Below, one piece after another: positions 38,798 through 49,272 of a DNA stretch of 64,000 bases (positions are counted from its first letter, which is position 1; the number at the start of each line of letters is the position of its first letter). The notes below the pieces were generated by a model. That model was not told the origin of the DNA. It saw only the letters and a list, made by a program, of their open reading frames with translations, and did no database searches. The DNA comes from Candidatus Methanimicrococcus odontotermitis (lineage in GTDB: Archaea; Halobacteriota; Methanosarcinia; Methanosarcinales; Methanosarcinaceae), in NCBI GenBank assembly GCA_031286065.1, contig JAITUZ010000059.1:54837-118836 (forward strand), written 5' to 3'. The position numbers and the translations under genes were made by a program.

Positions 38798-41203
38798 ATG
38801 CCGGAAGAAGCCGTCCGCAAACAATACATCAAGCATCCTCTGATATTAGAAAACGCTGTTGAGCAGCGCTTATATCAGCTCGGCGTCGTTTCAGGATGCG
38901 TTTTTAAAAATTCGCTTGTCGTTTTGCCGACGTCTCTTGGGAAAACGGTTGTCGCTCTTTTAGTCATGGTGATGCGTCTTGAAAAAGCGGGCGGCAAAGT
39001 TCTGCTGCTCTCTCCGACAAAACCTCTTGTTGAGCAGCATTTTGATTTCTTTTCCCGCGTTATGAAATTGCCGGACGGGAAAGTCAAAGCATTTACGGGC
39101 GGCATTTCTCCGGAAAAACGGCGGGAAATGTGGCTGGACGCGGATATGATTATCGCAACGCCTCAAGTGATTGAAAATGATTTGATCAATTCGAGAATTT
39201 CTCTTCAAAACGTTTCATGTATCGTTTTTGACGAAGCGCACCGGTCCGTCGGCAATTACGCTTATACTTATATCGCCGATAAATATATCTCGACAGCGTC
39301 TTCGCCGCTCATTTTAGGAATTACGGCAAGCCCCGGAAGCGAAAAAGAAAAAATCAATGATGTCTGCAGCGCGCTTTTTATTGAAAACGTTGTTGTAAAA
39401 ACAGAAGATGACGCCGATATTAAACCGTACGTTCATAAAAAGGAGATTGAATGGACAAAGCTTGAACTTCCGAAAGAGCTGGCGGACATTCGGGAAGCTT
39501 TGAAAAAAATTTTAACGGAAAGGCTGGACAAACTGGCAGAATTGGGTTACCCCTTAGATAAAAAGTTTTTAGCCAAGCGCGATTTGCTGGCGCTTCAATC
39601 TCAGCTGACGGCGGCGGTGAAAATCAAAGACGCTGACCCTAATATTTATCAAGCGGTTTCCGCCATGGCGGAAATTATGAAAATTGAGCACGCGGTCGAA
39701 CTGGTTGAAACGCAGGGAACAAAAGCGCTTTTGGCTTATCTTCATAAAATGGATGAAGAGGCCGGAACGTCCGGCGCGAGCAAGGCCGTTAAAAGGCTGG
39801 CGGCCGACCTTTATTTCCGCCAAGCGCTCAATCTCGCAGAAAAATGCGGCGTTGAACATCCGAAGTTTTACGCCGTTCAAAGAATTGTCAGCGAGCAGCT
39901 TCACAAATCACCCGATTCTAAAATCATCGTTTTTACGAATTTCAGAGAAACCGCGAACATTGTCAAAGAAGCGCTTTTAGAACTTCCGGCTGTCTGGCCG
40001 GTCCGTTTCGTCGGGCAAGGGTCGCGCAGCAAAGACAAAGGGCTGACGCAAAAGCAGCAAACCGAAATTATTGAACAGTTCCGGTCCGGCGTTTATAATG
40101 TTCTCATCGCGACTTCCGTCGCTGAAGAAGGTTTGGATATCCCGTCAACGGATATGGTTTTGTTTTATGAGCCGGTTCCGTCGGAAATCCGCAGCATTCA
40201 AAGAAAAGGGCGCACGGGGCGTTTTCAAACCGGCCGCATCATCATGCTCATCACGCAGGGAACGCGTGACGAAGCGTATCGGTGGAGCAGCCAAAACAAA
40301 GAAAAACGCATGCTTTCTGAAATGAAAAGTCTCCAAAAAGCGTATTCGGGCGGCAGTGATTCCGGTTTTTCAGGCGGAACTGAAAATCAAAAAACATTTT
40401 CTGATTTTGAAAAAGAATTCAAAAGCAAGTATGAGAATAAAGAATCGGACGGGCCCGTTAATGACTTTTCTCGTCCGCAGGAACCTCCTGTCCGTTCTCA
40501 TGTTTTTTCAGAAAATTTCATCGGCGGCCAAGAGGCGTGCACTTCTCGGGAGCCGCGGCTGAAAATATTGGCGGACACGCGTGAACTTAAGAGCGGCGTT
40601 TTGAAATATTTGGATGCCGGCGGCGTTGAACTCAAAACGGCGAAATTAGATGTCGCTGATTATGTCATCAGTGAAGACATGGCGGCCGAGCGCAAAACAA
40701 TTGCCGACTTTAACGCGTCTTTGATTGGCGGCAAACGTAATTTGTTTTCTCAGCTCGTTGACCTTTCCCGCGCTTACAAAAAGTCCGTTTTAATTATTGA
40801 AGGCGACGCGGACTTGGCGGCCGGAAATATGAACGAAAATTCTATTCGCGGCGCTTTGCTTTCGATTGAGATCGATTTAAACGTTTCGGTTTTTTACACC
40901 AAAAATGAAGAAGAAACCGCTTCGCTGCTGAAAATGATGGCTAAAAAGGAGCAGGTCAATGCAAGTAAACTTGTGAATCCGCACGGCAAAAAACCGGCTC
41001 GGACAACTTATGAGCAGCAGGAATACATTCTGTCTTCCATATCAGGCGTCGGGCCGCGCGCCGCGCAGATCCTGCTTCAGGAATTCGGGTCGCTGAATTC
41101 TATTTTCAACGCGTCCGAAGAGGAACTGCGCCGCGTCAAAGGCATCGGAAAGGTAACGGCTCAGCGCATTCGTGAAGTTGTCGCGGCGGAATACAAAAAA
41201 TGA
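38798..41203 (+). CDS. hef: Hef: helicase-nuclease of the FANCM/XPF family
   Basis: 801 residues from the ATG at 38798 with GGAG upstream. The N-terminal SF2 helicase has LPTSLGKT as motif I, a DEAH box in VFDEAHRSVGNYAY, ITASPG as motif III, and the C-terminal ATSVAEEGLDIP and QRKGRTGRF motifs. After a linker, an ERCC4 nuclease has the ADTRE and ERKTIADF metal site. Tandem helix-hairpin-helix motifs close it (ISGVGPRAAQILL, VKGIGKVTAQRIREVV). Hef processes stalled or branched replication forks. It ends in TGA. Confidence 0.95.
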   Translation: MPEEAVRKQYIKHPLILENAVEQRLYQLGVVSGCVFKNSLVVLPTSLGKTVVALLVMVMRLEKAGGKVLLLSPTKPLVEQHFDFFSRVMKLPDGKVKAFTGGISPEKRREMWLDADMIIATPQVIENDLINSRISLQNVSCIVFDEAHRSVGNYAYTYIADKYISTASSPLILGITASPGSEKEKINDVCSALFIENVVVKTEDDADIKPYVHKKEIEWTKLELPKELADIREALKKILTERLDKLAELGYPLDKKFLAKRDLLALQSQLTAAVKIKDADPNIYQAVSAMAEIMKIEHAVELVETQGTKALLAYLHKMDEEAGTSGASKAVKRLAADLYFRQALNLAEKCGVEHPKFYAVQRIVSEQLHKSPDSKIIVFTNFRETANIVKEALLELPAVWPVRFVGQGSRSKDKGLTQKQQTEIIEQFRSGVYNVLIATSVAEEGLDIPSTDMVLFYEPVPSEIRSIQRKGRTGRFQTGRIIMLITQGTRDEAYRWSSQNKEKRMLSEMKSLQKAYSGGSDSGFSGGTENQKTFSDFEKEFKSKYENKESDGPVNDFSRPQEPPVRSHVFSENFIGGQEACTSREPRLKILADTRELKSGVLKYLDAGGVELKTAKLDVADYVISEDMAAERKTIADFNASLIGGKRNLFSQLVDLSRAYKKSVLIIEGDADLAAGNMNENSIRGALLSIEIDLNVSVFYTKNEEETASLLKMMAKKEQVNASKLVNPHGKKPARTTYEQQEYILSSISGVGPRAAQILLQEFGSLNSIFNASEEELRRVKGIGKVTAQRIREVVAAEYKK

Positions 41204-41209
41204 AAAGGC

Positions 41210-41677
41210 TCAATTCAGCCTTTCTATTAAATCCAATCCTTTTTCAATGATTTCCAAATATTCAAAAACACGGCGCGGGTCATTTTCATTCTGCATATCT
41301 TCGGCGACAGCCGTGAGTTTGAGAAGAATCAAATCGCGGAGCTGGTCTTCTTCAACGGAATAAACGGTTGGCGCAATCGTATAATTTCCGATTTCTTCGG
41401 CGGCCGGCTGAGACGCCGTTTGTTCTCTTTCTTTTTTGTATTTTTGCGGCGGATTCGCTTTTTTGGCGGGAACGCCCGGCGAACAGAACACGGGGGCGGC
41501 GTCTTTTGAAATCGGCGCAGGCGTTTCATTCGTTTCAACGCCGCTGCAAAGAGGGCAAATGATTTCGCCTTTGAATCTGAATAAAGGCGCGCTGCATCGA
41601 TCGCAATGACTGGCAAGCATCGTTCCGCCGTTTTCAAGGAAACGGGCTATTTTTTTAACGTTATTGTCTGAATCCAT
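41210..41677 (-). CDS. Sjogren/scleroderma autoantigen-1 family zinc-ribbon protein
   Basis: 155 residues. The start VKKIARFLENGGTMLASHCDRCSAPLFRFKGEIICPLC carries two CxxC pairs of a zinc ribbon (about residues 25-44) and is typical of the archaeal/eukaryotic autoantigen p27 family. A Pro/Lys-rich linker follows, then a C-terminal helix pair (LRDLILLKLTAVAEDMQ). The molecular function is unknown. It converges with hef, with six bases between stops, and ends in TGA. Confidence 0.85.
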   Translation of the reverse strand: MDSDNNVKKIARFLENGGTMLASHCDRCSAPLFRFKGEIICPLCSGVETNETPAPISKDAAPVFCSPGVPAKKANPPQKYKKEREQTASQPAAEEIGNYTIAPTVYSVEEDQLRDLILLKLTAVAEDMQNENDPRRVFEYLEIIEKGLDLIERLN

Positions 41678-41840
41678 ATTTTCACCTGTTATTTTTGAGT
41701 AGAATTGGATTTTTCTTATAATTAATCTTTCTCACGTTTTATACGAATACGACAAAAAGACCGCCTCACATTTCAATTTCAAATCTTTTTCATTATTAAA
41801 TGCCGAAATTGAACTATGAAGGATGACTCTATATTTTATA

Positions 41841-42274
41841 TTCTGAAGCTGTAATTTATGGGATTGAAAGGTGTCTCCGTAATCCTGAAATTACGTAAGA
41901 GACGATAAGTTAAAATCAGACTTTTATGGGATTGAAATAATGCCGATAAAAAACTTTTTCAGACGCGGGGATTGGTTAAATTCAGTCAAAATGAAAAATG
42001 AATAATTCATGTTCAGGTGTTTTACCTGAACATGTTTTCTTAAGCCCCGTGCGTGATTTGAACACGCGGCCTGCTGATTACAAGTCAGCCGCTATACCCC
42101 TAAGCCAACGAGGCACTTTGAAGTATTGCTCAAATACAATTCATAATTAATAAATTTTGCGTTAGAACAAACGGATTTGGATTTTATTATTTTATGGGAC
42201 TGAAATCTGATTCTTAATTCAAAGGTTCAAATATCTCAGCCACTGTTAAAATCAGACCTTGCATGGGTGCTGAC
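41841..42274 (+). CRISPR. Decayed CRISPR-like array interrupted by a tRNA gene
   Basis: The best unit, 41909-41938, reads GTTAAAATCAGAC followed by TTTTATGGGATTGAAAT (30 bases). It resembles type I-B repeats. Degenerate units are at 41841-41870 (3' half kept), 41975-42004 (5' part kept), 42177-42206 (3' half kept, one change) and 42245-42274 (5' half kept). Spacers of 38, 36 and 38 bases separate neighbours, and the 202-base gap equals three unit lengths. No cas gene is in the window. Confidence 0.6.
42043..42114 (-). tRNA. tRNA-Thr (anticodon TGT)
   Basis: 72 nt, no CCA. The acceptor GCCTCGT pairs with ACGGGGC (G-U allowed), the anticodon stem GCTGA/TCAGC encloses CTTGTAA, and the T arm is GCGTG-TTCAAAT-CACGC. 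It lies within the relic CRISPR-like array. Confidence 0.93.
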
Positions 42275-42696
42275 TTCTCTGTTCGGCGCAAATTACAAGA
42301 AGATAAGCGTCCCGATTATTTTTTTGGAGATTATGCACTTCTCAGTTGAATGCAGGATCTTATTTTCACGCGCCGTTTTATTTTTTCGTTCTTGTTTCGT
42401 TCTTGTTTTTGCCGCGGCGGACTTCTTCAAAGGTTAAATTTAAATGAGAGGTCAATCTACTCCATTAAGTCTGACAGAGGACATATAGAAAAGTAATAAA
42501 TTTATAACTTCAATTATTATAATCTTTAAATTTATCAAAGAGTCCGAATCGGAAATTTCAAAAATAATTATGCTTTGATTTGAGAACATCGGCGGTTGAG
42601 TCGTTTTCTCTTTCTTGTTTAATCTTTCTTGTTCTGCAAAATCCGTTTGTCGGGATACAGCCGGGTTTTTGATTCGACTCTGTTTCAGGTGATATT
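42275..42696. other. Non-coding leader region of the UPF0147 gene
   Basis: AT-rich with possible TATA-like stretches around 42490-42530. I see no gene or convincing RNA structure. Confidence 0.4.
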
Positions 42697-42969
42697 ATGG
42701 CAGCCGATGAATACCAAAAAACTATTGATCAATGTATTGCGGAATTGGATATGATTGCGAATGACACATCCGTTCCGAGAAACATCAGACGTTCCGTGAC
42801 GGAAATTATTGACGTTCTTAAAGATGAAAACCAAGAGCTTTTCCTGCGCGCCGCGTCCGCGCTCAAAACGCTTTCCGATGTCAGTTATGATCCGAATCTT
42901 CCGATGCACACCGGAACTTATATTTGGAGCATCCTCGGAAAGCTTGAAACGATTCCGCCGGAAGTTTAA
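42697..42969 (+). CDS. UPF0147 family protein
   Basis: 90 residues, all-helical, the usual size of this archaea-specific family. Conserved core: LDMIANDTSVPRNIRRSV and the C-terminal PNLPMHTGTYIWSILGKLETIP. The function is unknown. An AGGTGATATT site sits just before the ATG. It ends in TAA. Confidence 0.9.
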   Translation: MAADEYQKTIDQCIAELDMIANDTSVPRNIRRSVTEIIDVLKDENQELFLRAASALKTLSDVSYDPNLPMHTGTYIWSILGKLETIPPEV

Positions 42970-43120
42970 TTTTTTTCAACTCTTTTCTTTTTTTATTTTT
43001 ACTTCAATCATTTTTTTTATTTTTATTTTTTATTTACAGCACTATTATTTATAACCGGGAAGAGTCATCTTTATCGTTGAGCAGTCAACATAAAAAACTC
43101 AAATCCAAGGTGAACTCAAA

Positions 43121-43264
43121 ATGAAAAAATTAAAATTGATCCGGCTTTTGCTTCTTCTTATCTTCCCAATTGCGTTAATCGCCCTTTTGCTGCACTTTCA
43201 CAAAGGCTGCTGTTCCAAAAAGGACAAAAAAAGCAAAAAATGCGGCAAACACTGTTTTTGGTAA
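43121..43264 (+). CDS. Small membrane protein with Cys-rich basic tail
   Basis: 47 residues. MKKLKLIR leads into one hydrophobic helix (LLLLLIFPIALIALLL), then a short tail with two adjacent cysteines and two more (GCCSKK, KCGKHCFW), spaced like a possible metal site. AAGGTGAAC lies five bases upstream of the ATG, a convincing start. No family is recognised. It stands alone between the UPF0147 gene and the giant repeat protein. Confidence 0.55.
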   Translation: MKKLKLIRLLLLLIFPIALIALLLHFHKGCCSKKDKKSKKCGKHCFW

Positions 43265-43573
43265 ACGGTGAATTCGCCGGTATTTTTTTAAAAACAAAAT
43301 AAAAACCATTTAATCAAACGCCGGAAATGATTTTTCATTTCCCCGCGGTCTTTTTTTAATTCGATCTTTTTTATCTGTAGCAGGTCGCATTTATTTTTAA
43401 AAAACAATAGAAAAGACTATATATTTATTTTTTTATATTATGCCCTGTATTGGTGCTCGTACCAATTATTCAAACCCGCCGTTTTTGCCGCGCTTTCTTC
43501 AAAATAAAACAGAAAATCCGGCAAAAACGGCGTTGAACAACAATAAAATTAATGAAATTTCGAGGAAAAGATT
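43265..43573. other. Intergenic promoter region of the giant repeat protein
   Basis: CTATATATTT at 43418-43427 is a good TATA box for the gene starting at 43574, with an expected leader of about 120 bases. Nothing else is evident. Confidence 0.45.
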
Positions 43574-46500
43574 ATGAAACTAAAACTGAAACCTCTTCTT
43601 TATTCTGCATTTCTGTTATGCTTTTTGTTGATGACACTTCCGGCCGCTTCCGCAGACCCGTATGATCCTGAACCTATCCTTTTTGATCCAGCCGATGCTA
43701 GTGCCATTGACGGGATGATAAGGGCCGGAATGTTGCCAGGTTTCATTGAAGGCGCGCACCCGAGCTGGCCTTCTAGCGACATTAGCTCTCCAAGTGATAG
43801 AAACGATGGTATAAACCATATAGAGACGACTACCGTTAATAACAGGATACATGTCGTTGGTATCTCTCTCGAAAACAAGAGTGGAGGGAGTTTTAATGTG
43901 TCGGGGCTTTCAAACCTGACAGCTGTTTATGTGCATGATGTCCCGATAACAGGTTTGAATATTACCGGAAGTCCTCGTTTGTCAACAATAGAACTTGACA
44001 ATACTTCATTAACCGGCTTGGATCTTCCTGTACTTCCGTATCTAACTTCTTTAACTGTTGTGAATAGTTCGCTGACTTCTTTGAATGTCACGAATTATCC
44101 ATCATTGACTTATTTAAATTGCAGCTACAATGATATGTCTCCGAATCGGTCCACTTATAAGGGACCGAATATTGACGGCGTAAATTTCATATTTGCCCCC
44201 CAAAACAACCATTATAACGCAACGGACGTTGCTTTCATTGACGGGCTGATTACAGCCGGAACACTGCCGTCGTGGTCCCTAAACACTCCCGCTTCATGGC
44301 CGACGACAGGAAGTCCTTCTGTCAGTTGGGACGGACCCGCAGAACAGCGTATCACCCGTTTGACACTTGAAAATACTGCTGTCGTTGGCGGGGAATTGGA
44401 TACGTCGGCATTAGAGGAACTTCAGACGCTTACCGTAAGGAATTCATCATTAACCGATTTGCACGTCTCCGGAAATTCTAAGCTGACACGTATCTATGTT
44501 AGCGACAATGAATTGACCGGATTGGATGTCACTCAAAATCTGCAGCTTCTGGAGTTAGCGTGTACCCGAAATAACTTAACGGCATTGGACGTCACTGAAA
44601 ATTCATTGCTGAAGAGTTTATTCTTGTCCTATAATAATTTGACCGAATTGGATGTCACGCACAATCCGGATCTGGTAGAATTAGAATGCCGCGGCAATAA
44701 TTTAACGTCATTGGATGTCACCAATAACGATGTCCTGTACTCTTTCATTTGTTCCGATAACGAATTGACTTCATTGGATGTCATCAATCAAGATGTCATG
44801 TATTATTTCAACTGCTCCGATAATGAATTGACTTCATTGGATGTCACGAACAATACTCTGCTGTGGGAATTAGAGTGTTCCGGTAACAATTTGACTGAAT
44901 TGGATGTCACTGATAATCCCGATCTGCAGCTTTTGGATTGTTCCAATAATAATTTGACTGAATTGGATGTCACCAATAACGCTGACCTGTATGATTTCAG
45001 ATGTTCCGATAATAAATTGACCGACTTGGACGTCTCTTCAAATACTCTGATGGAATTTTTCTATTGTCAGAACAATACATTGACTGAATTGGACGTCACG
45101 AGCAATACGGCACTGGATGAATTAGATTGCAGCGGCAACTACATGCCCTCCGATGAGTCCACCTTTACAGGACCGCATATTACTTGGAACGACCTCACTT
45201 TCAAATTCAGCCCCCAAAATTCGCCTTCTTACAATGAAGATGATGTCGCTTTTATTGATTCTCTGATTGATGACGCGAATCTCGGTTGGACGAAAGGCGA
45301 TCCCGCTTCATGGCCGACGACAGGCAATCCTTCTGTCGAGTGGTACGGCACCGTCGAAAAGCGTATCAACACCCTGTCACTTCGAAATACTGCTGTTGCC
45401 GGCGGGAAATTGGATACGTCCGCATTAACGGAACTTTACGCTCTTGACGTCACGGGTTCACAATTAACTGATTTGAACGTCTCCGGAAATTCTAAGCTGG
45501 TCACGTTGTATTGTTCCAATAATGAATTGACCGCCTTGGACATCTCCAATAACACTGCCCTGCTTGATCTCAGCTGCTTCGACAACAAATTGACGGAATT
45601 GGACGTCACGGCGAATACAAAGCTGAAATTATTGGATTGTTCCGGCAATTTATTGGATGATTTGAACGTCGCCGCAAATACGGACCTGACAAATTTGGAT
45701 TGTTCCGACAACAAATTGACGGAATTGGACGTCACGACGAATACGAAGCTGGTATATTTGGATTGTTCCGACAACAAATTGACCGCCTTGGATGTCACGG
45801 CAAATACGAAGCTGCAATATTTGGATTGTTCCGGCAACAATTTGACGGAATTGGATGTCGATGCAAACGCGGCTCTGAAGCATTTGGATTGTTCCGACAA
45901 TGAATTGGAAGAACTCGATGTCACGAACAATACGCTGCTGGAATATTTGGATTGCTCCGGCAACAATTTGACTGAATTGGATGTCGATGCAAACGCGGCT
46001 CTGAAGCATTTGGATTGTTCCGACAACGAATTGGAAGACCTTGACGTCACGAACAACACGCTGCTGGAATATTTGGATTGCTCCGGCAATCAATTGACCG
46101 CCTTGAATGTCGCCGCAAATACGGAGCTGACATATTTGGATTGTTCCGATAACGAATTGACGGAATTGGACGTCACGGCAAATACGAAGCTGGAGTATTT
46201 AAACGTCAGCGGCAACAATATAGATGATAAAGGCGATGTCACCGGCGTTGATCCGGACACCGGATGGGATGAAGAGGATTTCCTGTTCCTTTCTTACAGT
46301 GAAGATGATGTCGCTTTCATTAACGGGCTGATCGAAGACGGAACGCTTGATGATGAGATTTGGGAGCTCGGCAAGCCCGCTTCGTGGCCGATTGGCAGCA
46401 GCGGCAATTCTATAGAGTGGGCGGTCACAGGCGCTGAGAAACGTATCTCCGTCCTGTCGCTTGAAACACCTGTCACCGGCGGAAAATTAAATACTTCCGT

Positions 46501-47913
46501 GTTGGCGGAGCTGGAAACGCTGAAAGCTGACAATCTTCAATTGACAGAGCTGAATGTCTCCGGAAACGGCAAGCTGCAGTATCTCTACTGCGAAAACAAT
46601 TCGCTGGGCGAATTGGATGTCACGAACAATACGGAACTGACGTATTTGGACTGCTCCGATAATAAATTGACAGAACTTGATGTCTCTCAAAACACGAAGC
46701 TGGTGTATTTGGATTGTTCCGGCAACCAATTGACGGGAATTTTGGATGTCACCGGCAGTACACAGCTGGAAGAGCTGAACTGTTCCGGCAATTCGTTGGC
46801 GGAATTGAATGTCACCGGCAATATGCTGCTGGATTATTTGGACTGTTCTGACAATCGATTGACCGAACTTGATCTCGCTTCCAATGCGGCGCTTGAATAT
46901 TTAGATTGTTCCGGCAATCTGCTGGACGCTTTGGAGACCGGCGCAAACACGGCTCTGACGCATTTGGATGTCTCCGATAACAAATTGACAGAACTTGACA
47001 TCACGAACAACACGCTGCTGGAATATTTGGATTGCTCCGGCAATCTGTTGGATGAACTGGATGTCGGCGCAAACACGGCTCTGACGCATTTGGATGTCTC
47101 CGATAACAAATTGACAGAACTTGACGTCACGAACAACACGATGCTGGAATATTTGGATTGCTCCGGCAACAAGTTGACGGAACTCGATGTCACGAACAAC
47201 ACGGCGCTTGAATATTTGGACTGTTCCGACAATGAATTGGATGAATTGGATGTCACCCAAAATCTGAATCTGAAGGATTTGGATTGTTCCGGCAATAATT
47301 TGACGGAATTGGATGTCACTCAAAATTCGAATCTGGAGAATTTAGATTGTTCCGACAATGAATTGACTGAACTCGATGTCACCCGCAATCCGAATCTGAA
47401 GGATTTGGACTGTTCCGGCAACAAATTGACGGAACTCGACGTCACTCAAAATCCGAATCTGGAGAATTAGATTGTTCCGATAATGAGTTGAGTGAATTGG
47501 ATGTCTCTCACAATCCGAATTTGGATACATTAGATGTCCGCGGCAACAATATCGATGACAAGGAAGATGTCAAAGGAATTGATCCGGAAACCGGATGGGA
47601 TGAAGAGAAATTCACATTCAGGGACCCTGAAGTTCCCGCTTCTTCCGGCGGCGGCAAAGGAACCGGATCAGCCAGAGTCGTTGGAAGTGAATCGGCGGTC
47701 GCGGCTGAAAATGTTTCAAGTCAAACGCCCGGCAATCAAACATCCGTGAATAATACGCCTGTGACCGGACCGGAAAATCAAACGCCTTCGGATTCATCAA
47801 ATACGCCTGAAAATGGCGGCGGAACCGGCACTTTGCTGCTTGCCGCCGCGGTTGCTGCCGTAATTATCATTGGCACGGCTGTGTTTGTTTTAAAGAAACA
47901 GGGGAAGATTTGA
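43574..47913 (+). CDS. Giant Leu-rich-like repeat surface protein with a one-base frameshift
   Basis: About 1446 residues once one missing base is allowed for. It has a signal peptide (residues 1-27). Four modules each open with a DVAFIDGLI - PASWPTTG - LENTAVVGGELDTSAL header, at about residues 36, 216, 555 and 908. Each module continues as a ladder of roughly 21-residue repeats of the form LTELDVTNNTxLxYLDCSDN. A polar tail and a C-terminal membrane helix with KKQGKI anchor it outside. At 47467-47468 the sequence has AATTAG where sister repeats have AATTTAG, giving a TAG at 47468-47470 and shifting into the frame that runs on to 47913. It may be an adhesin or ligand-binding protein. Confidence 0.85.
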
Positions 47914-47933
47914 TTTTCAAAAAATGAGAAAAA

Positions 47934-47958
47934 GGGATGATGAAATCATCTCTTTTTT
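47934..47958 (+). terminator. Terminator of the giant repeat protein gene
   Basis: GGGATGAT pairs with ATCATCTC around GAA and is followed by a T run. Confidence 0.7.
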
Positions 47959-48007
47959 ATTTATTCAAAAAAGCGGCGGCGGGTTTAATTTTTATTTTTC
48001 CGCCGGT

Positions 48008-48892
48008 TTATTCTTTTCTTTTTTTGGATGCCTCGCGCGCGAAGATGAACTCGCGCAGCAGCTTTGTCGCTAAAATCGCGGATTGGCCGTTATCGTATTC
48101 CGGCGCGATCTCGACAATGTCAAAACCAATCGTTTGGGGCGCAAACGCGCGCAGCACTTCCCGCACTTCGCGGTCAGTCATGCCGAACGGCTCGGGCGTG
48201 CCGAGGCCGGGGCAGAAAGCAGGGTCAATCGCGTCCATATCCAATGACAAATAGATGTGGTCGCTGTTTAAGTATTCCTTCGTTTCTTTGATAATTTCCT
48301 TGATTCCCTTCTCATAAACATCTTCGTTGGAATAGAATTTGACGCCGGTATTTTTGGCGTATTCCCATTCTTCACGGGGACCGCTGCGGATGCCGATTGA
48401 AACATATTTCTTGGTAATGTTTTCAAGAATATGCCGGGATACGCAGGCGTGATTGTTTTTCAGGCCGCGGAAGTCTGTTCTCAAGTCAAAGTGCGCGTCT
48501 AAAACCAAAACGGCGAAATCGTCTTTCTCATCGCAGGCGTCATAGCACGCTTTAACAGGCGCGTATGACAGCGAATGCTCGCCGCCGAGCATGATCGGGA
48601 ATTTTCCGTCGCCGATGATTTGTTTCGCGTCTTCGTAAATCCATTCCAACGTTTCGTCAATGTTGACGGAAACGAATGAATTGCCGGCGTCATGAACTAA
48701 AATATCGGTCATGTCCAAATCATATTTCGGGCTGTAGGTCTCAAAATTGATGGCGACTTCCCTCATCCGGTCAGGCGCCCAGCGGCTGCCGGTTCGAAAA
48801 GACGATGTGTTGTCAAACGGCGCGCCGAAAATAACGTATTCGGCGTCTTCATAATCATAAATCGCGTCAAAAAAAGTTGTCGGCACAAACAT
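48008..48892 (-). CDS. speB: Agmatinase/arginase-family ureohydrolase
   Basis: 294 residues. Manganese ligands are visible in GGEHS, DAHFDLR and SLDMDAIDP, with the C-terminal FDIVEIAPEYD. It most likely hydrolyses agmatine to putrescine and urea in polyamine synthesis; other ureohydrolase substrates are possible. The start at 48892 has little leader. It ends in TAA. Confidence 0.9.
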   Translation of the reverse strand: MFVPTTFFDAIYDYEDAEYVIFGAPFDNTSSFRTGSRWAPDRMREVAINFETYSPKYDLDMTDILVHDAGNSFVSVNIDETLEWIYEDAKQIIGDGKFPIMLGGEHSLSYAPVKACYDACDEKDDFAVLVLDAHFDLRTDFRGLKNNHACVSRHILENITKKYVSIGIRSGPREEWEYAKNTGVKFYSNEDVYEKGIKEIIKETKEYLNSDHIYLSLDMDAIDPAFCPGLGTPEPFGMTDREVREVLRAFAPQTIGFDIVEIAPEYDNGQSAILATKLLREFIFAREASKKRKE

Positions 48893-49004
48893 TTACTTAT
48901 GTCCTCGCTCTTTTAATATGCCATGCCGCGCACCTTTTTAAAACAACGCGGCGGGTATTCATACTCATCAATAAAATAAAACTTCAGTATTTAAAAATTC
49001 GGTT

Positions 49005-49256
49005 TCAGCGCGGAATTAAAAATTTTTTGACGGCGTTTAAAATATCAATGAAGATCGAAATAAAAATTATTATTGTTGAAATGCTAAACCCAATCGAAAA
49101 TGGAATTTCAATAATCGGCGGCAATTCAATATTTTTTCCGGTCAGACATAAATAAACAAAAGAGACGGCAATCAGACAAAAAGAAACTGCGAAATAAATT
49201 GTCGCGGCTTCTGTTATTATCTTCATCCGTTCAAAGATGTTTTTTATTGCCGTCAC
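49005..49256 (-). CDS. Possible small two-helix membrane protein
   Basis: 83 codons with a GTG start, or shorter with an ATG at 49226. Two hydrophobic helices (ATIYFAVSFCLIAVSFVYLCL and a second near residues 50-70) and a basic C-terminus. It lies 16 bases after ramA in the same direction, so it could be cotranscribed. No family is recognised. Confidence 0.45.
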   Translation of the reverse strand: MTAIKNIFERMKIITEAATIYFAVSFCLIAVSFVYLCLTGKNIELPPIIEIPFSIGFSISTIIIFISIFIDILNAVKKFLIPR

Positions 49257-49272
49257 GCTCCAAACCTTTTTT

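Noticed and set aside
45436..46089. Minus-strand repetitive ORFs inside the giant repeat protein
   Set aside because: They are the reverse complement of the tandem repeats; the repeat period makes open frames on both strands.
47468..47470. TAG in the giant repeat protein as a pyrrolysine codon
   Set aside because: Reading through TAG leads to a TGA after six further codons. Restoring one T (as in sister repeats) returns the correct frame, so this is a frameshift.
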